64,000 nt of DNA from Morganella morganii (GCF_003996855.1 NZ_NRQY01000002.1:1-64000), one strand, 5' to 3'. Counted from the stretch's first letter, positions 46,478 through 55,784 are shown. The notes: generated from the sequence alone by a model not told the origin. Program-made: numbers and translations.

Positions 46478-46936
46478 TTAACCGATTAAATTGTCTGTCA
46501 GTTCAGATTCCAGATACGGAATACCGTCGATACTGACAAAATCCGGACTGGTGACCACAAACTTCACTTTCAGGCTGACCACGCTGCCGCCTTTCGGGTC
46601 CTGGTCAAGAATGTCAGAGAGGGTCAGCTTGCAGCCGAAAGCCTCCACTTTCATTTCCTCTGAACCGGCTTTTGCGTACCACATCAGATCAACCGCCGGA
46701 ATTCTGCGCCATGCCCCCGCAGCCCGCGCTTTGGCTTTCAGAATGGCTAATGCTTTGGTGCTGAATTCCAGCTCACCTTCGGCAGATACATCACCGTCAA
46801 CCCAGCCATCCGGAACACCCTGAGTCTGTGCGGCTGCGGTATTGTCCGTGAGGCTTAATGTCGATTTTTCAACGTGAATTAATGAGCCGTCCAGATTGAA
46901 ATCAAAGGACTGACCAGAAATACGTTTAGTAGTCAT
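46478..46936 (-). CDS. Tail tube protein (DUF2597-like)
   Basis: The 152-residue product begins MTTKRISGQSFDFNLDGSLIHVEK and has the WVDGDVSAEGELEFSTKAL block and GGSVVSLKVKFVVTSPDFV near its end. It follows the sheath gene directly, the normal place for the tube. It would form the inner tube of the contractile tail. Confidence 0.75.
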   Translation of the reverse strand: MTTKRISGQSFDFNLDGSLIHVEKSTLSLTDNTAAAQTQGVPDGWVDGDVSAEGELEFSTKALAILKAKARAAGAWRRIPAVDLMWYAKAGSEEMKVEAFGCKLTLSDILDQDPKGGSVVSLKVKFVVTSPDFVSIDGIPYLESELTDNLIG

Positions 46937-48054
46937 TATTCATTCTCCAGTGACAAATCCAGAATAACGCTGGCCTCAATTCCTTTCGGGCATTCGTAAG
47001 TGCGGACGAGGAAATAAACAGCGACTAATGTTTTTGTTTTCCACGTAATCACCACATCACCTTCCTGCGGCGGACGGCACTCTCCCGGAAAGGTGATACC
47101 GTTGATTACGCTGGAACGGGACATTTCACGCATCACGCGGGAAAAATAGGCTTTGTGGGTTTCGATGCTGTTCGGTGTGCTGTTCAGGCTGCGGTCACCG
47201 ATTTTTGCAATCGCCCGGATGCGGACATTACGCGCCACTTTGTCGACAATGCGCAGGTTTTCAATGGCCTGATAATCACCGCCCTCAACATCCAGCGTGC
47301 GGCCGTCAGCCCAGTACAGGCCGTCATAGTCCGGGTACCACATCGGCACGCTGATACGGTTCTTTTCCAGTGCCTGAAGTGTGGCAAGGTCGATTTTTTT
47401 CCCGGTACCGTCAACCGGACGTTCCGCGCCCATATCGATCAGCGCGCCGGTTTTTACCCGGGCCGGAGTATCAGCAATGGTCACCGCACGATTACAGAGG
47501 CGACCGGCCAGCACACCCGGCTCTTTACCCCATAATTCCGGCACCAGCTGCACAGATGAAGCGGCAAACCCTTTTTGCAGTTCTGTCACGCGGGCAACGT
47601 AGTCCGCCCAGCTTTCATTTTCCTGCGTACCGTCCACGGCCAGAACCGACCAGACCCAGCGCCCGTATTTTGCGATCAGTGTCGCCCGCAGCGTGTTAGC
47701 GGCTTCGATAATTTCTTTCGTTGCCGGTACCGTCAGCACATAGCCCTCAGTGCTGGCGACATCCTGCGCGGCAATGACGGCATCAACAAACGCCAGCGGT
47801 TCGGCATCCTCAGCAATCACATGCACATACCCGGGCCAGTTTTGACCGGCGTTTGCCATTGCGGCCATCACAATATTTTTCAGGGTACTGTCATCACGCC
47901 CCAACACATCGTCAAAATCGGTCTGCGTGTTAACAGATACTGTTTTGCCGGTGTTGGTTTTCCCCGTGCCGATAAACAGCACAGTGCGTTCGACTTCTTT
48001 TGTCTCGCCCTGCAACTGGTTCAGCTGATTGACCTGCACAAATGGCCATGTCAT
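46936..48054 (-). CDS. Contractile tail sheath protein (DUF2586-like)
   Basis: The 372-residue product begins MTWPFVQVNQLNQLQGETKEVERTV and has the ATP-binding-like GTGKTNTGKT stretch, a mid-domain with WVWSVLAVDGTQ, and the C-terminal block LNSTPNSIETHKAYFSRVMREMS and VYFLVRTYECPKGIEASVILDL seen in sheath proteins. Presence of a sheath marks the tail as contractile. Confidence 0.8.
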   Translation of the reverse strand: MTWPFVQVNQLNQLQGETKEVERTVLFIGTGKTNTGKTVSVNTQTDFDDVLGRDDSTLKNIVMAAMANAGQNWPGYVHVIAEDAEPLAFVDAVIAAQDVASTEGYVLTVPATKEIIEAANTLRATLIAKYGRWVWSVLAVDGTQENESWADYVARVTELQKGFAASSVQLVPELWGKEPGVLAGRLCNRAVTIADTPARVKTGALIDMGAERPVDGTGKKIDLATLQALEKNRISVPMWYPDYDGLYWADGRTLDVEGGDYQAIENLRIVDKVARNVRIRAIAKIGDRSLNSTPNSIETHKAYFSRVMREMSRSSVINGITFPGECRPPQEGDVVITWKTKTLVAVYFLVRTYECPKGIEASVILDLSLENE

Positions 48055-48076
48055 AAAAAATCCCTCTCATGGTTGA

Positions 48077-48745
48077 TTAACCAAACCCAATCCCTTGTAA
48101 CTGCCGGGCAAGTGCTTTTTCAAAATCATCCTGGCTGATGCCTAAAAACTAGCGGGCAGGCACATCAATCGCCCATGAATTTTTCGGTGCTTCATCACTC
48201 AGGATGCGGATCAACAGCCCCGCCTGTGTAAAACTCATTGCACCTTCGATATCTTTTATCGCCGGTTTACGCCAGCCTTTACCCTTGCGGACTTTGTAGC
48301 CCAGTTCTCGCAACTTTTTAGCCTGCTTTTTTGTCGCTTTCCGCGAGTTGTCCCGCTGCGCTTTAAAGCTGCTTTTACTGATGCTGACGCTCATGCCGTG
48401 CTGTTGTGAGTACCCGACAACCCCGGCAGGAATATCCTTTTTACCGTTACGGTATTTACCGCCTTTCAGGTAGATGCGGACACTTTCTGTCTCCGGCATT
48501 TCCCGGATGTGCAGCAGTTTCGGCATATTGCGCAGCATCTTTTTACGCCAGTTGCCTTTTCGCGGATCCCACGGCTGACCGTCCGGGGTCTGCTGGTTTC
48601 TCACGTTACGTTTCGCTGCTGCTATCACGCCGTATTTAGCAATCCGCCATAACAGGCGCTGGCGCTTTTTCTGCGGTAAGTCCAGCCGTTTCAGGGTTTC
48701 CTGTAATTTTTTAAACTGCGCCGGATCCAGACCGCCTGATATCAT
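48077..48745 (-). pseudogene. Phage virion morphogenesis (tail completion, gpS/gpG-like) gene with in-frame amber codon
   Basis: Translation from 48745 (MISGGLDPAQFKKLQETLKR) gives 198 residues and then meets TAG at 48149-48151 after WAIDVPAR. The same frame goes on for 23 codons (FLGISQDDFEKALARQLQGI...) to TAA at 48077-48079. Family members normally end in a PARQ/PFLG motif followed by such a helix, so the TAG sits exactly in that conserved motif, most simply a CAG to TAG change. The truncated protein loses its C-terminal helix. Loss of the tail terminator would spoil particle assembly unless read through by a suppressor. Confidence 0.8.
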
Positions 48746-49038
48746 TGCCGGGACCCGATAATTTCAGCATCTTCGGCAATCCAGTGTTCCGGCTCACACA
48801 GTGTCCAGCGCTTGCCGTCCATCGGCACAATACCGTTTTCGTCTTCACGCATGCTGACGTTCTCGGCAAGCTGCAATTCAACAACCACAACCGCCTGATG
48901 CCCGTCATTAATATCGACATCCATTGACGGACGGCCTAAATCCAGCTGGATATCATCAACATCGTCAGTTTCATTCAGCCAGGCATCGATCAGGATGCCG
49001 ATATAGCGCGGGTCTATCTGCTTATACGGGAAACGCCC
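48742..49038 (-). pseudogene. Tail protein (gpR position), 5' end lost at deletion junction
   Basis: The frame includes DPRYIGILIDAWLNETDDVDDIQ and AEHWIAEDAEIIG-like C-terminal sequence (EPEHWIAEDAEII) and ends with a 4-bp overlap with the tail completion gene. This is the place of P2 gpR. The frame is open up to 49092, but upstream of about 49038 the DNA belongs to the capsid gene in another frame, so the natural start is missing. Family assignment is tentative. Confidence 0.5.
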
Positions 49039-49261
49039 CCAGGCGATTACCGACCGACACAACCTGTCCCTGAAGCTGGTCAACGTCGACAACCGTGATC
49101 ATGTTTAAGAAACTGACTTCTTCCATCAGAGCCGCACGGAGTGAGGTTTCTTTCGGGTCAGTCAGTGCAAAATATCGCGAGGTATCTTCAACCCCGTAGG
49201 CTTTGGCCAGACCAGACGCATACTGTTTTAAAAACTGGCGCGCCCGCTGATTCAGTTGCAT
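49022..49261 (-). pseudogene. P2-type major capsid protein gene, 5' fragment only
   Basis: The first about 72 codons (MQLNQRARQFLKQYASGLAK ... FLNMITVVDVDQLQGQVVSVG) resemble the N-terminus of P2 gpN-type capsid proteins (KFxx...VEDTSRYF, SFLNMI, VxxVxQLxGQ). After VSVGN the frame runs into foreign sequence and stops. A full capsid gene has about 350 codons. The missing 3' part and the genes normally between capsid and tail (terminase small subunit, head completion, tail X) show a deletion at about 49040. Confidence 0.72.
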
Positions 49262-50373
49262 GGATAATGCTGCTGTTTCAGTTCATGGGTTGCCTGGCAA
49301 TCAATACACCGCTGGCAACCCGGTACTTTTAACCGGCGTTCTCGGGGCGTATAAATATTATCTGGTGCAGGATAAAAATTCAGCGGATGAATGGTATCTG
49401 TCACCCACCAAAGAAATTCCGCCAGTTGATCCTGAGCCAAAACCTGAACCAGAACCTGAACCTGAACCGAAGCCGGATATTTCAGAAACCAGTAAAACCG
49501 CACTGATGATCGCCAACGCCCTGCCGCAGGTCTGGCGGAGCGAACTGAGCACATTGCGCGCCCGCCTCGGTGAGCTGCGTAATAACCCGCAGGTGAATCT
49601 CGGTGTCTGGTCAAAAGTCACCGGCGGACGTCACAATATCAGTAACAATGAAGTTGCTTACCGTCATGATATCAGCGGGATTGTCGCCGGCGGCGATAAA
49701 ATGATCGAGCTGGAAAACGGCTATCTCTGGAGCGGCGTTGTCACCGGGTATTCCCGCTCTTCACTGAAGATGGATAAAAACGACGGTACAATAAACAGTT
49801 ACAGCCTCGGTGTTTACACCACCTGGCAGCATAAATCCGGTATCTATGTGGATGGCGTGGTGAAAGCCAACCATTTCCGCAGTGATTATGATGCGCAGTT
49901 TAATGACGGCAAAACCTCCGCCAACAGTAACACCAACGGTATCGGCTTCTCCGTTGAAACCGGTAAATACTTTGAAAAAGAGAACTACTTTATTGAACCG
50001 TATGCCATGGTTGCGGCTTTCCGTGGTCTACCGCTACAGTAATGAGATGAGCATCAAAGCCGATGCCGCCCGTTCATTCAGCGGCGAGCTGGGTGCTACC
50101 TTCGGGAAAAGTTTTGTGCTGGAAAACGGCACACAAATCAAACCGTATATCCGCGTAGCCGTGAACCATGAATTCCTGAAAAACGGCGATGTGGAACTGA
50201 ACAAGCAGGGAAAACGGACGAATGATATGTCCGGCACTTCAGGGAAATATGGTATTGGTGTGGATGCAAAACTGAATGATAACTGGGCTGTCTACGGCGA
50301 ATTCAACTACGCCAACGGCAGTAAACAGGAAACACCGTACAGTGGTTTCCTGGGTGTGAATTACCGGTTCTGA
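49260..50373 (+). pseudogene. Autotransporter (type Va) gene remnant: linker and beta-barrel, truncated and frameshifted
   Basis: The remaining part reads as the end of a passenger (GVLGAYKYYLVQDKNSADEWYL), a Pro-Glu-Pro-Lys repeat linker (about residues 57-72), the alpha-helix ALMIANALPQVWRSELSTLR and a 12-strand barrel ending in GVNYRF, which has the terminal Phe needed for insertion. The first frame stops at 50042 after VAAFRG; the barrel continues in another frame (YRYSNEMSIKADAARSFSGELG) to 50373. A 1-base insertion (or 2-base loss) near 50028 is the simplest cause. Signal peptide and most of the passenger are missing; the gene begins exactly where the capsid fragment ends. Confidence 0.82.
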
Positions 50374-50389
50374 TAAAACAGAAAGTAAA

Positions 50390-50417
50390 ACGGCCTGCAA
50401 ATGCAGGCCGTTTTTTT
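50390..50417. terminator. Bidirectional intrinsic terminator
   Basis: The perfect 10-bp stem ACGGCCTGCA/TGCAGGCCGT has a 2-nt loop region and a seven-T run on the plus strand. On the minus strand four Ts follow. It lies between the autotransporter remnant and the convergent transporter gene. Confidence 0.9.
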
Positions 50418-50424
50418 ATCGGTA

Positions 50425-51742
50425 TTAACTGATCAGTCCGTGTACCAGAATCACGCCGATACAGATCGGCCCCACATAACGCCAGACCAGCAATAAACTC
50501 TGACGTTTCAGCCCGGTGATATTTTCCGGGATCAGGGCATTTGCTTTACGCGACCAGCCGAAAATCAGACAGACCGCAATACCGAACAGCGGCATCAGAA
50601 TATTAGAGGTCAGATAATCGAGAATATCAAAAATCGTTTTTCCGCCGAGAGTCACATCACTTAACGGCCCGAAAGATAATGACACCGGTATTCCCATCAG
50701 CATAATCGATGCCGTCACCACCAGACCCGCTCTGCGGCGTGTCCACTGAAAACGCATCTGAACATAAGCCACAATGTGTTCCAGCAGGGAGATAGCCGAT
50801 GTCAGTGCCGCCATCAGCAACAAGACAAAGAACGTCACTGCCAGCACTGATCCGCCCGGCAAATGGGCAAAATACACCGGCATGGTCATAAAGGTCAGAC
50901 CCGGACCGGCATTAGCCTCCAGACCGGCCGCTGCTAATGCAGGGAAAATCATCAGTCCGGCCAGCACACATACCATACAGGAGAGGATAACCACCCACAT
51001 GCTGGAATTGGCAATGCTTTTGTTATCAGATAAATATGCACTGTACGTAATATGGATACCCAGTCCGATAGAGAGGGAGAAGAACGCCAGACCCAGCGCA
51101 TCCAGCACACCTTTACCGGTCAGTTTACTGAAATCCGGATACAGGAACATTTTCAGTCCGGCTGATGACCCCAGCAAACTTATCCCGACGATAATCAGCA
51201 CGATCATAATAATAAACAGTAACGGCATCATTACTTTCACGGATTTTTCCAGCCCGCGCTGCACCCCGGCCAGGACTACAAAACAGGTCATACCGGCAAA
51301 CACCAGATGAGCAATCACCGGCCACCACGGGTTACTGATAAAGCGGGTGAAAATACCGGTCAGCTGGCTGCTGTCAGTAATATTCAGCTCACCCGCTGCG
51401 GCCATCACGGTATAACCGATAGTCCAGCCGCCGACCACGCTGTAGAAACTGTAAATACACCAGGAGCTGAACACACCGATTACCCCGATCCACGCCCAGT
51501 GACGTCCCATCATTTTTTTAAAGGCACTGACGGCTTCGGAACGGGTACTGCTGCCCAGAATATTTTCTGGCCAGTAAGACTGCGAGACCGATAACAAAAC
51601 TGAATAAGAGGAAAACAACCAGGAAGGCACCACCGCCGTTATTGGCGGCAACATAGGAGAATTTCCAGATGGCACCGATGCCGATGACAGACCCGGCGGC
51701 GGCTAAGATATGACCAAAGCGGGATGTCCATTGCTGACTCAT
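50425..51742 (-). pseudogene. Sodium-dependent amino acid transporter (NSS family), frameshifted
   Basis: The N-terminus (MSQQWTSRFGHILAAAGSVIG, GIGAIWKFSYVAANNGGGAF) reads from 51742 in one frame to about 51568. The rest (ENILGSSTRSEAVSAFKKMMG ... WTIGYTVMAAAG ... to 50425) is in another. Removing one base (a T on the plus strand at about 51568) restores LLAENILGSSTR, the usual NSS sequence. The intact form would have about 438 residues and 11-12 membrane spans. It follows the decarboxylase and probably imported its substrate in exchange or symport. A sequencing error cannot be excluded. Confidence 0.83.
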
Positions 51743-51894
51743 ACGGCCTCCTGCTGTGTCATCTGAGAGACAGAAGCGGCGGCAGAACAACAGACCGATC
51801 GTGAAATTACGCTGATATTAATCCTTGCGGTAAAACCTGACATCATAGGAACTCTCCCGAAAATAAAACAGTTCCACCAGCAGGGCTACACGCA

Positions 51895-51949
51895 CAAAAA
51901 AGCCACCTTACTGGTGGCTTATGAAGAAAAACAGATAAACAAAGCCACC
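51895..51949 (-). promoter_or_regulatory. Attenuator with alternative pairing before the transporter gene
   Basis: On the minus strand, segment 1 GGTGGCTT (51942-51949) is followed by segment 2 AAGCCACC (51913-51920) and segment 3 GGTGGCTT (51900-51907), then a T run. Segments 2 and 3 form an intrinsic terminator with an 8-bp stem and 5-nt loop. Segment 1 is identical to segment 3 and can pair with segment 2 instead, forming an antiterminator. A leader ORF stops exactly at segment 1. This is the layout of translation-coupled attenuation. Confidence 0.7.
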
Positions 51950-51999
51950 TAACTGAGTAGTAGGTTCAGGCTTAGCTGACGGTTCACCATGCAGTTCAT
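51949..51999 (-). CDS. Leader peptide (16 codons) of the transporter attenuator
   Basis: The predicted peptide is MNCMVNRQLSLNLLLS; a second in-frame ATG (51990) would give 13 residues. A purine-rich stretch (AGAGAAGAG) lies about 9 bp before the first ATG. Five of the last eleven residues are Leu, three of them consecutive (CTA CTA CTC), and the TAG stop overlaps pairing segment 1 of the attenuator. It contains no aromatic residue, which is unexpected if the operon handles aromatic amino acids. Expression is inferred. Confidence 0.5.
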   Translation of the reverse strand: MNCMVNRQLSLNLLLS

Positions 52000-52118
52000 C
52001 GGTTTACTCTTCTCTGAAAATCGTTAATTTTTGCCTCACAGGCAGTGCCGGTATAAAGCACCGCCGTGACGCTCTTTTTCTCTTATACCACAAACAGAAA
52101 AGAAAAAAACATCCTTTT

Positions 52119-53828
52119 TTATTCTGCGCTCATGGTTTTAAGCATTTCCGTAAACGCATCGATGTGATGACGTTGTGTCACCGGGTTCATAAAGACCGCC
52201 TTTTCCCCCGGAATATAGGCAAACCGGTTATGCTCCGCATAAGCCGAACAGGCGATAGAATCCACCCAGTTAGTAAACAGCCCCGCTTTACCGCGTTTCA
52301 GGAACAGATCACGATGCCAGCGGCTGTTACGCACCATCATGTCATAGGCTGTTTTATCCCCGGCACAGGTCAGTTCATGTTCAAACATCGCCTGCGGATC
52401 ATTAACCAGTTTTGGTGAATAAAGACGGAAACCGACACTCGGCCCCTGATTTTCCGGCGCCATCACACAGGCATTCCCCATGGATAACAGCTGATTGCGC
52501 ATATAATTCGCATTTTGAAGACAGTGCGCAATAATGGTCTGATAGCCTTCAACCCCCAGATAATGTAACCCTGCATACGCACCGAATACGCCGACACCAC
52601 TGCGGCTGCACTCAATGGTGGATTGCAGGTGAGTCTGTCCTTCCAGCGCATGCTCAAAATAGGTGAAGTTTTCCGGGTCATTTTCCAGTGCTTTGAAATC
52701 ATCCCCGTCACGCACCATCACCAGGCTGGAGGTATACGGCACATAACCCCATTTGTGGAAGTCGATAGTAATGGAATCCGCATATTTCAGCTGTTTAAAT
52801 TTCTTCACGTTGTGACGCAGACCGGCCAGGGTGGCATCGTTAATCGCCAGCGGGTTAGTGGCAAAGTCATAATCAATAAAGAAAATAATCGGCCAGCCAA
52901 CCGCCGCATCCACGTGAATATGCGGTTTTTCTGTAATTTCAAATTCTTCGCACAGACGATTGCGCAGATCATAAACCTGTTTGATTTCATCCACACCAAA
53001 GGTGTCTGTTGTACCCGCAGTCAGCAGGATCACCGGAATCTTACAGTGGACGGTATAGCAGGCACGGATTTGCTGCTCCAGATCCGCCAGATCGATGGTG
53101 TTATCTGACGTGACCCGGATACGGATCGTTTTATTGGTGATATCCACACCTAACAGAGACAGGTTAGTCATATTGGAGTAGTGACCGCCCTGTGAGTTGA
53201 TGATCCGGAAATCCTGATCAACCGACATCCCGAGGTGTTTTGACTGCTTCAGCGACTTACGGATCCCGAACAGATAGCCGTACAGGTTACACATTGTCCC
53301 GCCCTGGGTGAACAAACCAGAGGCTTTGTCCGCATCATAACCAATCAGATTAGCAACTTTGCGGATAACGGTTTTTTCCATGTTATCCGCCACCCCGGAG
53401 TATTCGCAGTACACCATATTCGGGTTACCCAGTAATCCCAGCATAGAGCCATAAACCGCCGGGTCTGACGGCATGGCAATCACGTTTTCCACCGCCAGCG
53501 GGTTTTCCCAGTTTTTACACAGCGCGGATGCAAACACCAGTAAATTATCCTGCCCCTCTCCCGGACGGATCACGCTCTGACGAACATGCTGTTCACCGGC
53601 CAGCTGAGCAAAAAGATCCTTACCCTGCGGGTAGCGGTTTATCTGCTGCATGTCTGCTTCGGTAGTCTGGCGGAACTGAGTAATTGCCTGAATTTGCGGA
53701 TGATTAAAAATCGGCCATTTTCCCGGGTCCCGGCTGAAGAAATCGCTGATGACGTTTTGATATTTAATGTTGAAATCTTTATTTAACGCATTCGCAGACG
53801 CAAGCGTGATAAGTTCTGACTGATTCAC
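52119..53828 (-). CDS. Group II pyridoxal-dependent amino acid decarboxylase, probably aromatic
   Basis: The 569-residue PLP enzyme has the cofactor-ring stacking and phosphate region FTQGGTMCNLYGYLFGIRK, the aspartate in HIHVDAAVGW (about residue 307), and the Schiff-base lysine in ITIDFHKWGYVPYTSS (about 359). The TyrDC/AADC/GAD superfamily shares this plan. The adjacent NSS-family transporter and the ability of Morganella to form phenethylamine and tyramine suggest Phe or Tyr as substrate; Glu or Asp cannot be excluded by eye. The GTG at 53828 is preferred because GGAG lies 7 bp upstream; the TTG at 53840 would place that SD inside the gene. Confidence 0.85.
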   Translation of the reverse strand: MNQSELITLASANALNKDFNIKYQNVISDFFSRDPGKWPIFNHPQIQAITQFRQTTEADMQQINRYPQGKDLFAQLAGEQHVRQSVIRPGEGQDNLLVFASALCKNWENPLAVENVIAMPSDPAVYGSMLGLLGNPNMVYCEYSGVADNMEKTVIRKVANLIGYDADKASGLFTQGGTMCNLYGYLFGIRKSLKQSKHLGMSVDQDFRIINSQGGHYSNMTNLSLLGVDITNKTIRIRVTSDNTIDLADLEQQIRACYTVHCKIPVILLTAGTTDTFGVDEIKQVYDLRNRLCEEFEITEKPHIHVDAAVGWPIIFFIDYDFATNPLAINDATLAGLRHNVKKFKQLKYADSITIDFHKWGYVPYTSSLVMVRDGDDFKALENDPENFTYFEHALEGQTHLQSTIECSRSGVGVFGAYAGLHYLGVEGYQTIIAHCLQNANYMRNQLLSMGNACVMAPENQGPSVGFRLYSPKLVNDPQAMFEHELTCAGDKTAYDMMVRNSRWHRDLFLKRGKAGLFTNWVDSIACSAYAEHNRFAYIPGEKAVFMNPVTQRHHIDAFTEMLKTMSAE

Positions 53829-54570
53829 AATAAGCTCCAAAATAGTAAATTATGCTGAGGCAATGTCACTATTTTGCGCCAAATCAATTGCATTTTAAAT
53901 GATAGCAAAACTATAAATCACGGTGCGTTAAATAAAATATATCAATATTTATCAATTAATTAAATAACAACTCATCACTTTAAAGTCGATAATTTTTTTG
54001 AAAAATGACGACGCGGTCACAATTTTTTACTCTTTTAAATAAACAAAAATCAGATTTTAAATTTATTAAAATAACTAAAAACCAGTTTTATATCCTGTTA
54101 AAATACATAAATCACAAATTATTAACAACACGAACATAGTAACGATATTAAAATATTTAATTATAATTATTCTCTGCTGCTATTTTTCTTCAGCTGAAAA
54201 ATCACGGCCATTTCGCTGTTTTTTCCGTTTTTTGCAGTGGCTCTGCCCTCCGGCAAGATAAAATACTGACGGAGTATAAAAATACGCTAAACATAGATAA
54301 TGCATTCCGATAGTCTGTTTTTCGATAGTGGCAGTAAATAAAACCCTAACAATATGATTTTAAATACTAATATTATTTTCACATAGTTAGCCGGCTATTA
54401 TCCGACCGGTTGTTGTGATTTTGTAACGTCCGGTTTCCTCTCAAAGCTCCTTAAATTCTGTTAAGTCAGGAGGCTGCTGATAAGCTTTCTTTAATTTTTA
54501 TCTTTATTCTGCCGTTAAAATGAGTGAATTGTTTCATTGTGTAATAATTTCACTTATCAAAGGCACTACT
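53829..54570. other. 742-bp AT-rich gap between the decarboxylase and virK-like genes
   Basis: This is a very AT-rich region (especially 53930-54170) between divergent genes, a form often seen at H-NS-silenced, stress-induced promoters. It must hold both promoters. No repeat, ORF or named operator is clear to me. Confidence 0.5.
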
Positions 54571-55521
54571 ATGTCCGGCCTCCTGCTGTTCAAACAACTA
54601 CTCACCAAAGAATGTTGCCCCGGTATGCACTGGGACTCTGCCCGTAACCGCTTTAAATTTGCGGCCCGCAGCCTGTTTATGCCACTGTCCACCATGAAAT
54701 ACCTGTCCGGCCTGACAGACACTTCCTGCTGTGACGCGATCCTGAAAAAGCAGCCGCTGCTGCCGACCAAATTGCAGCGCCCGTATCTGAGTATTAATTT
54801 TCACCGGAAAAACAAATCGGCTGCGATCTGTGACCATTACCGGATCACCAAAGCCGTTCTGCCGCCGGCAATATTCAGCCGTATCTACAGTAATGAGCGT
54901 TTTTATCTCTGTCCGGTTGAGGGAAAAGAGGATCTTTGTCACCTCTGGCTGGATGTGCAGGATGCCTTTAATAAAGAGGGGGAACTGACGCTGGAGATGC
55001 GGGATGACGCCGGTGAAATTCTGGCCCGCAGTGCATTCACCCTGCTGAATCTGGATGAAAAACGGACGCTGTTTATCGGCGCACTCCAGGGCGGTGTCAG
55101 TGAACAGGCTCACGGCGCTATACGGGCAGCCACCAAAAACTGCCACGGTGTATTTCCCAAACGTATTCTGACGGAAGTTATCTGTCTTATCGCCTCGCTG
55201 TTTCAGTGTCAGCAGATTATTGCTTCCAGCAACGAAACACATATTTACCGCAGCCGCCGTTACCGCCATAAAAAACTGACACAATGGGTGGCCGATTATA
55301 ATACGTTCTGGGAATCTGTCGGCGGCACCGCCAATCCGCAGCAGGAATATATATTACCGCTGACTCTGCCGCGTAAGCCCATTGATGAAATAGCCAGTAA
55401 AAAACGTGCCGAATACCGCCGTCGTTATCAGTTGCTGGATGATATGGCGCAGAAAGTCAGTGAACGCCTGCAATTGCCGCAGCCGGAAAATAAAACAGAT
55501 GTTCAACATGACATTATTTAA
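54571..55521 (+). CDS. VirK/YbjX family protein (DUF535)
   Basis: The 316-residue product has the family features LYxx-type N-terminus, HRKNKSAAICDHYRITKA, FLxGALQGG (here LFIGALQGGVSEQAHGAIRAATKNCHGVFPKR), and HIYRSRRYRHKKLTQWVADYNTFWESVGG. In Shigella and Salmonella such proteins affect surface-protein localisation and resistance to antimicrobial peptides; the biochemical role is unknown. The ATG at 54571 is chosen by homology; an in-frame ATG at 54520 exists. Confidence 0.85.
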   Translation: MSGLLLFKQLLTKECCPGMHWDSARNRFKFAARSLFMPLSTMKYLSGLTDTSCCDAILKKQPLLPTKLQRPYLSINFHRKNKSAAICDHYRITKAVLPPAIFSRIYSNERFYLCPVEGKEDLCHLWLDVQDAFNKEGELTLEMRDDAGEILARSAFTLLNLDEKRTLFIGALQGGVSEQAHGAIRAATKNCHGVFPKRILTEVICLIASLFQCQQIIASSNETHIYRSRRYRHKKLTQWVADYNTFWESVGGTANPQQEYILPLTLPRKPIDEIASKKRAEYRRRYQLLDDMAQKVSERLQLPQPENKTDVQHDII

Positions 55522-55784
55522 GAAAAATCCTTCATTTACAGCAGGTTTGACCGGTAATTGACACTTCATTACAGAACTTATTGATTTTCCGTAAAATATA
55601 ATCTGCAAAAGACTGAATTTAATCTTAATATTGATTCAGGGAACCGGAAAAAATTCACTGTCTCCGCTACCCCTAATTTGCTAAAGTGGCCGGATTTACC
55701 AATGTATATATCAGGGGTTCCGGTCATATCCGCAGAAATGCCCCATAACATGAAATAAGCTTACTTCAGATCCGGGAATAATTG

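Larger units (their letters stand above)
51743..52118. other. 376-bp gap between decarboxylase and transporter genes
   Basis: It holds the leader peptide and attenuator described separately. A hairpin CGGTG/CACCG with surrounding pairs near 52043-52070 (GGCAGTGCCGGTATAAAGCA) may serve as decarboxylase 3' end structure, but I see no full terminator there. The 150 bp between the attenuator and the transporter start show nothing else. Confidence 0.5.
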
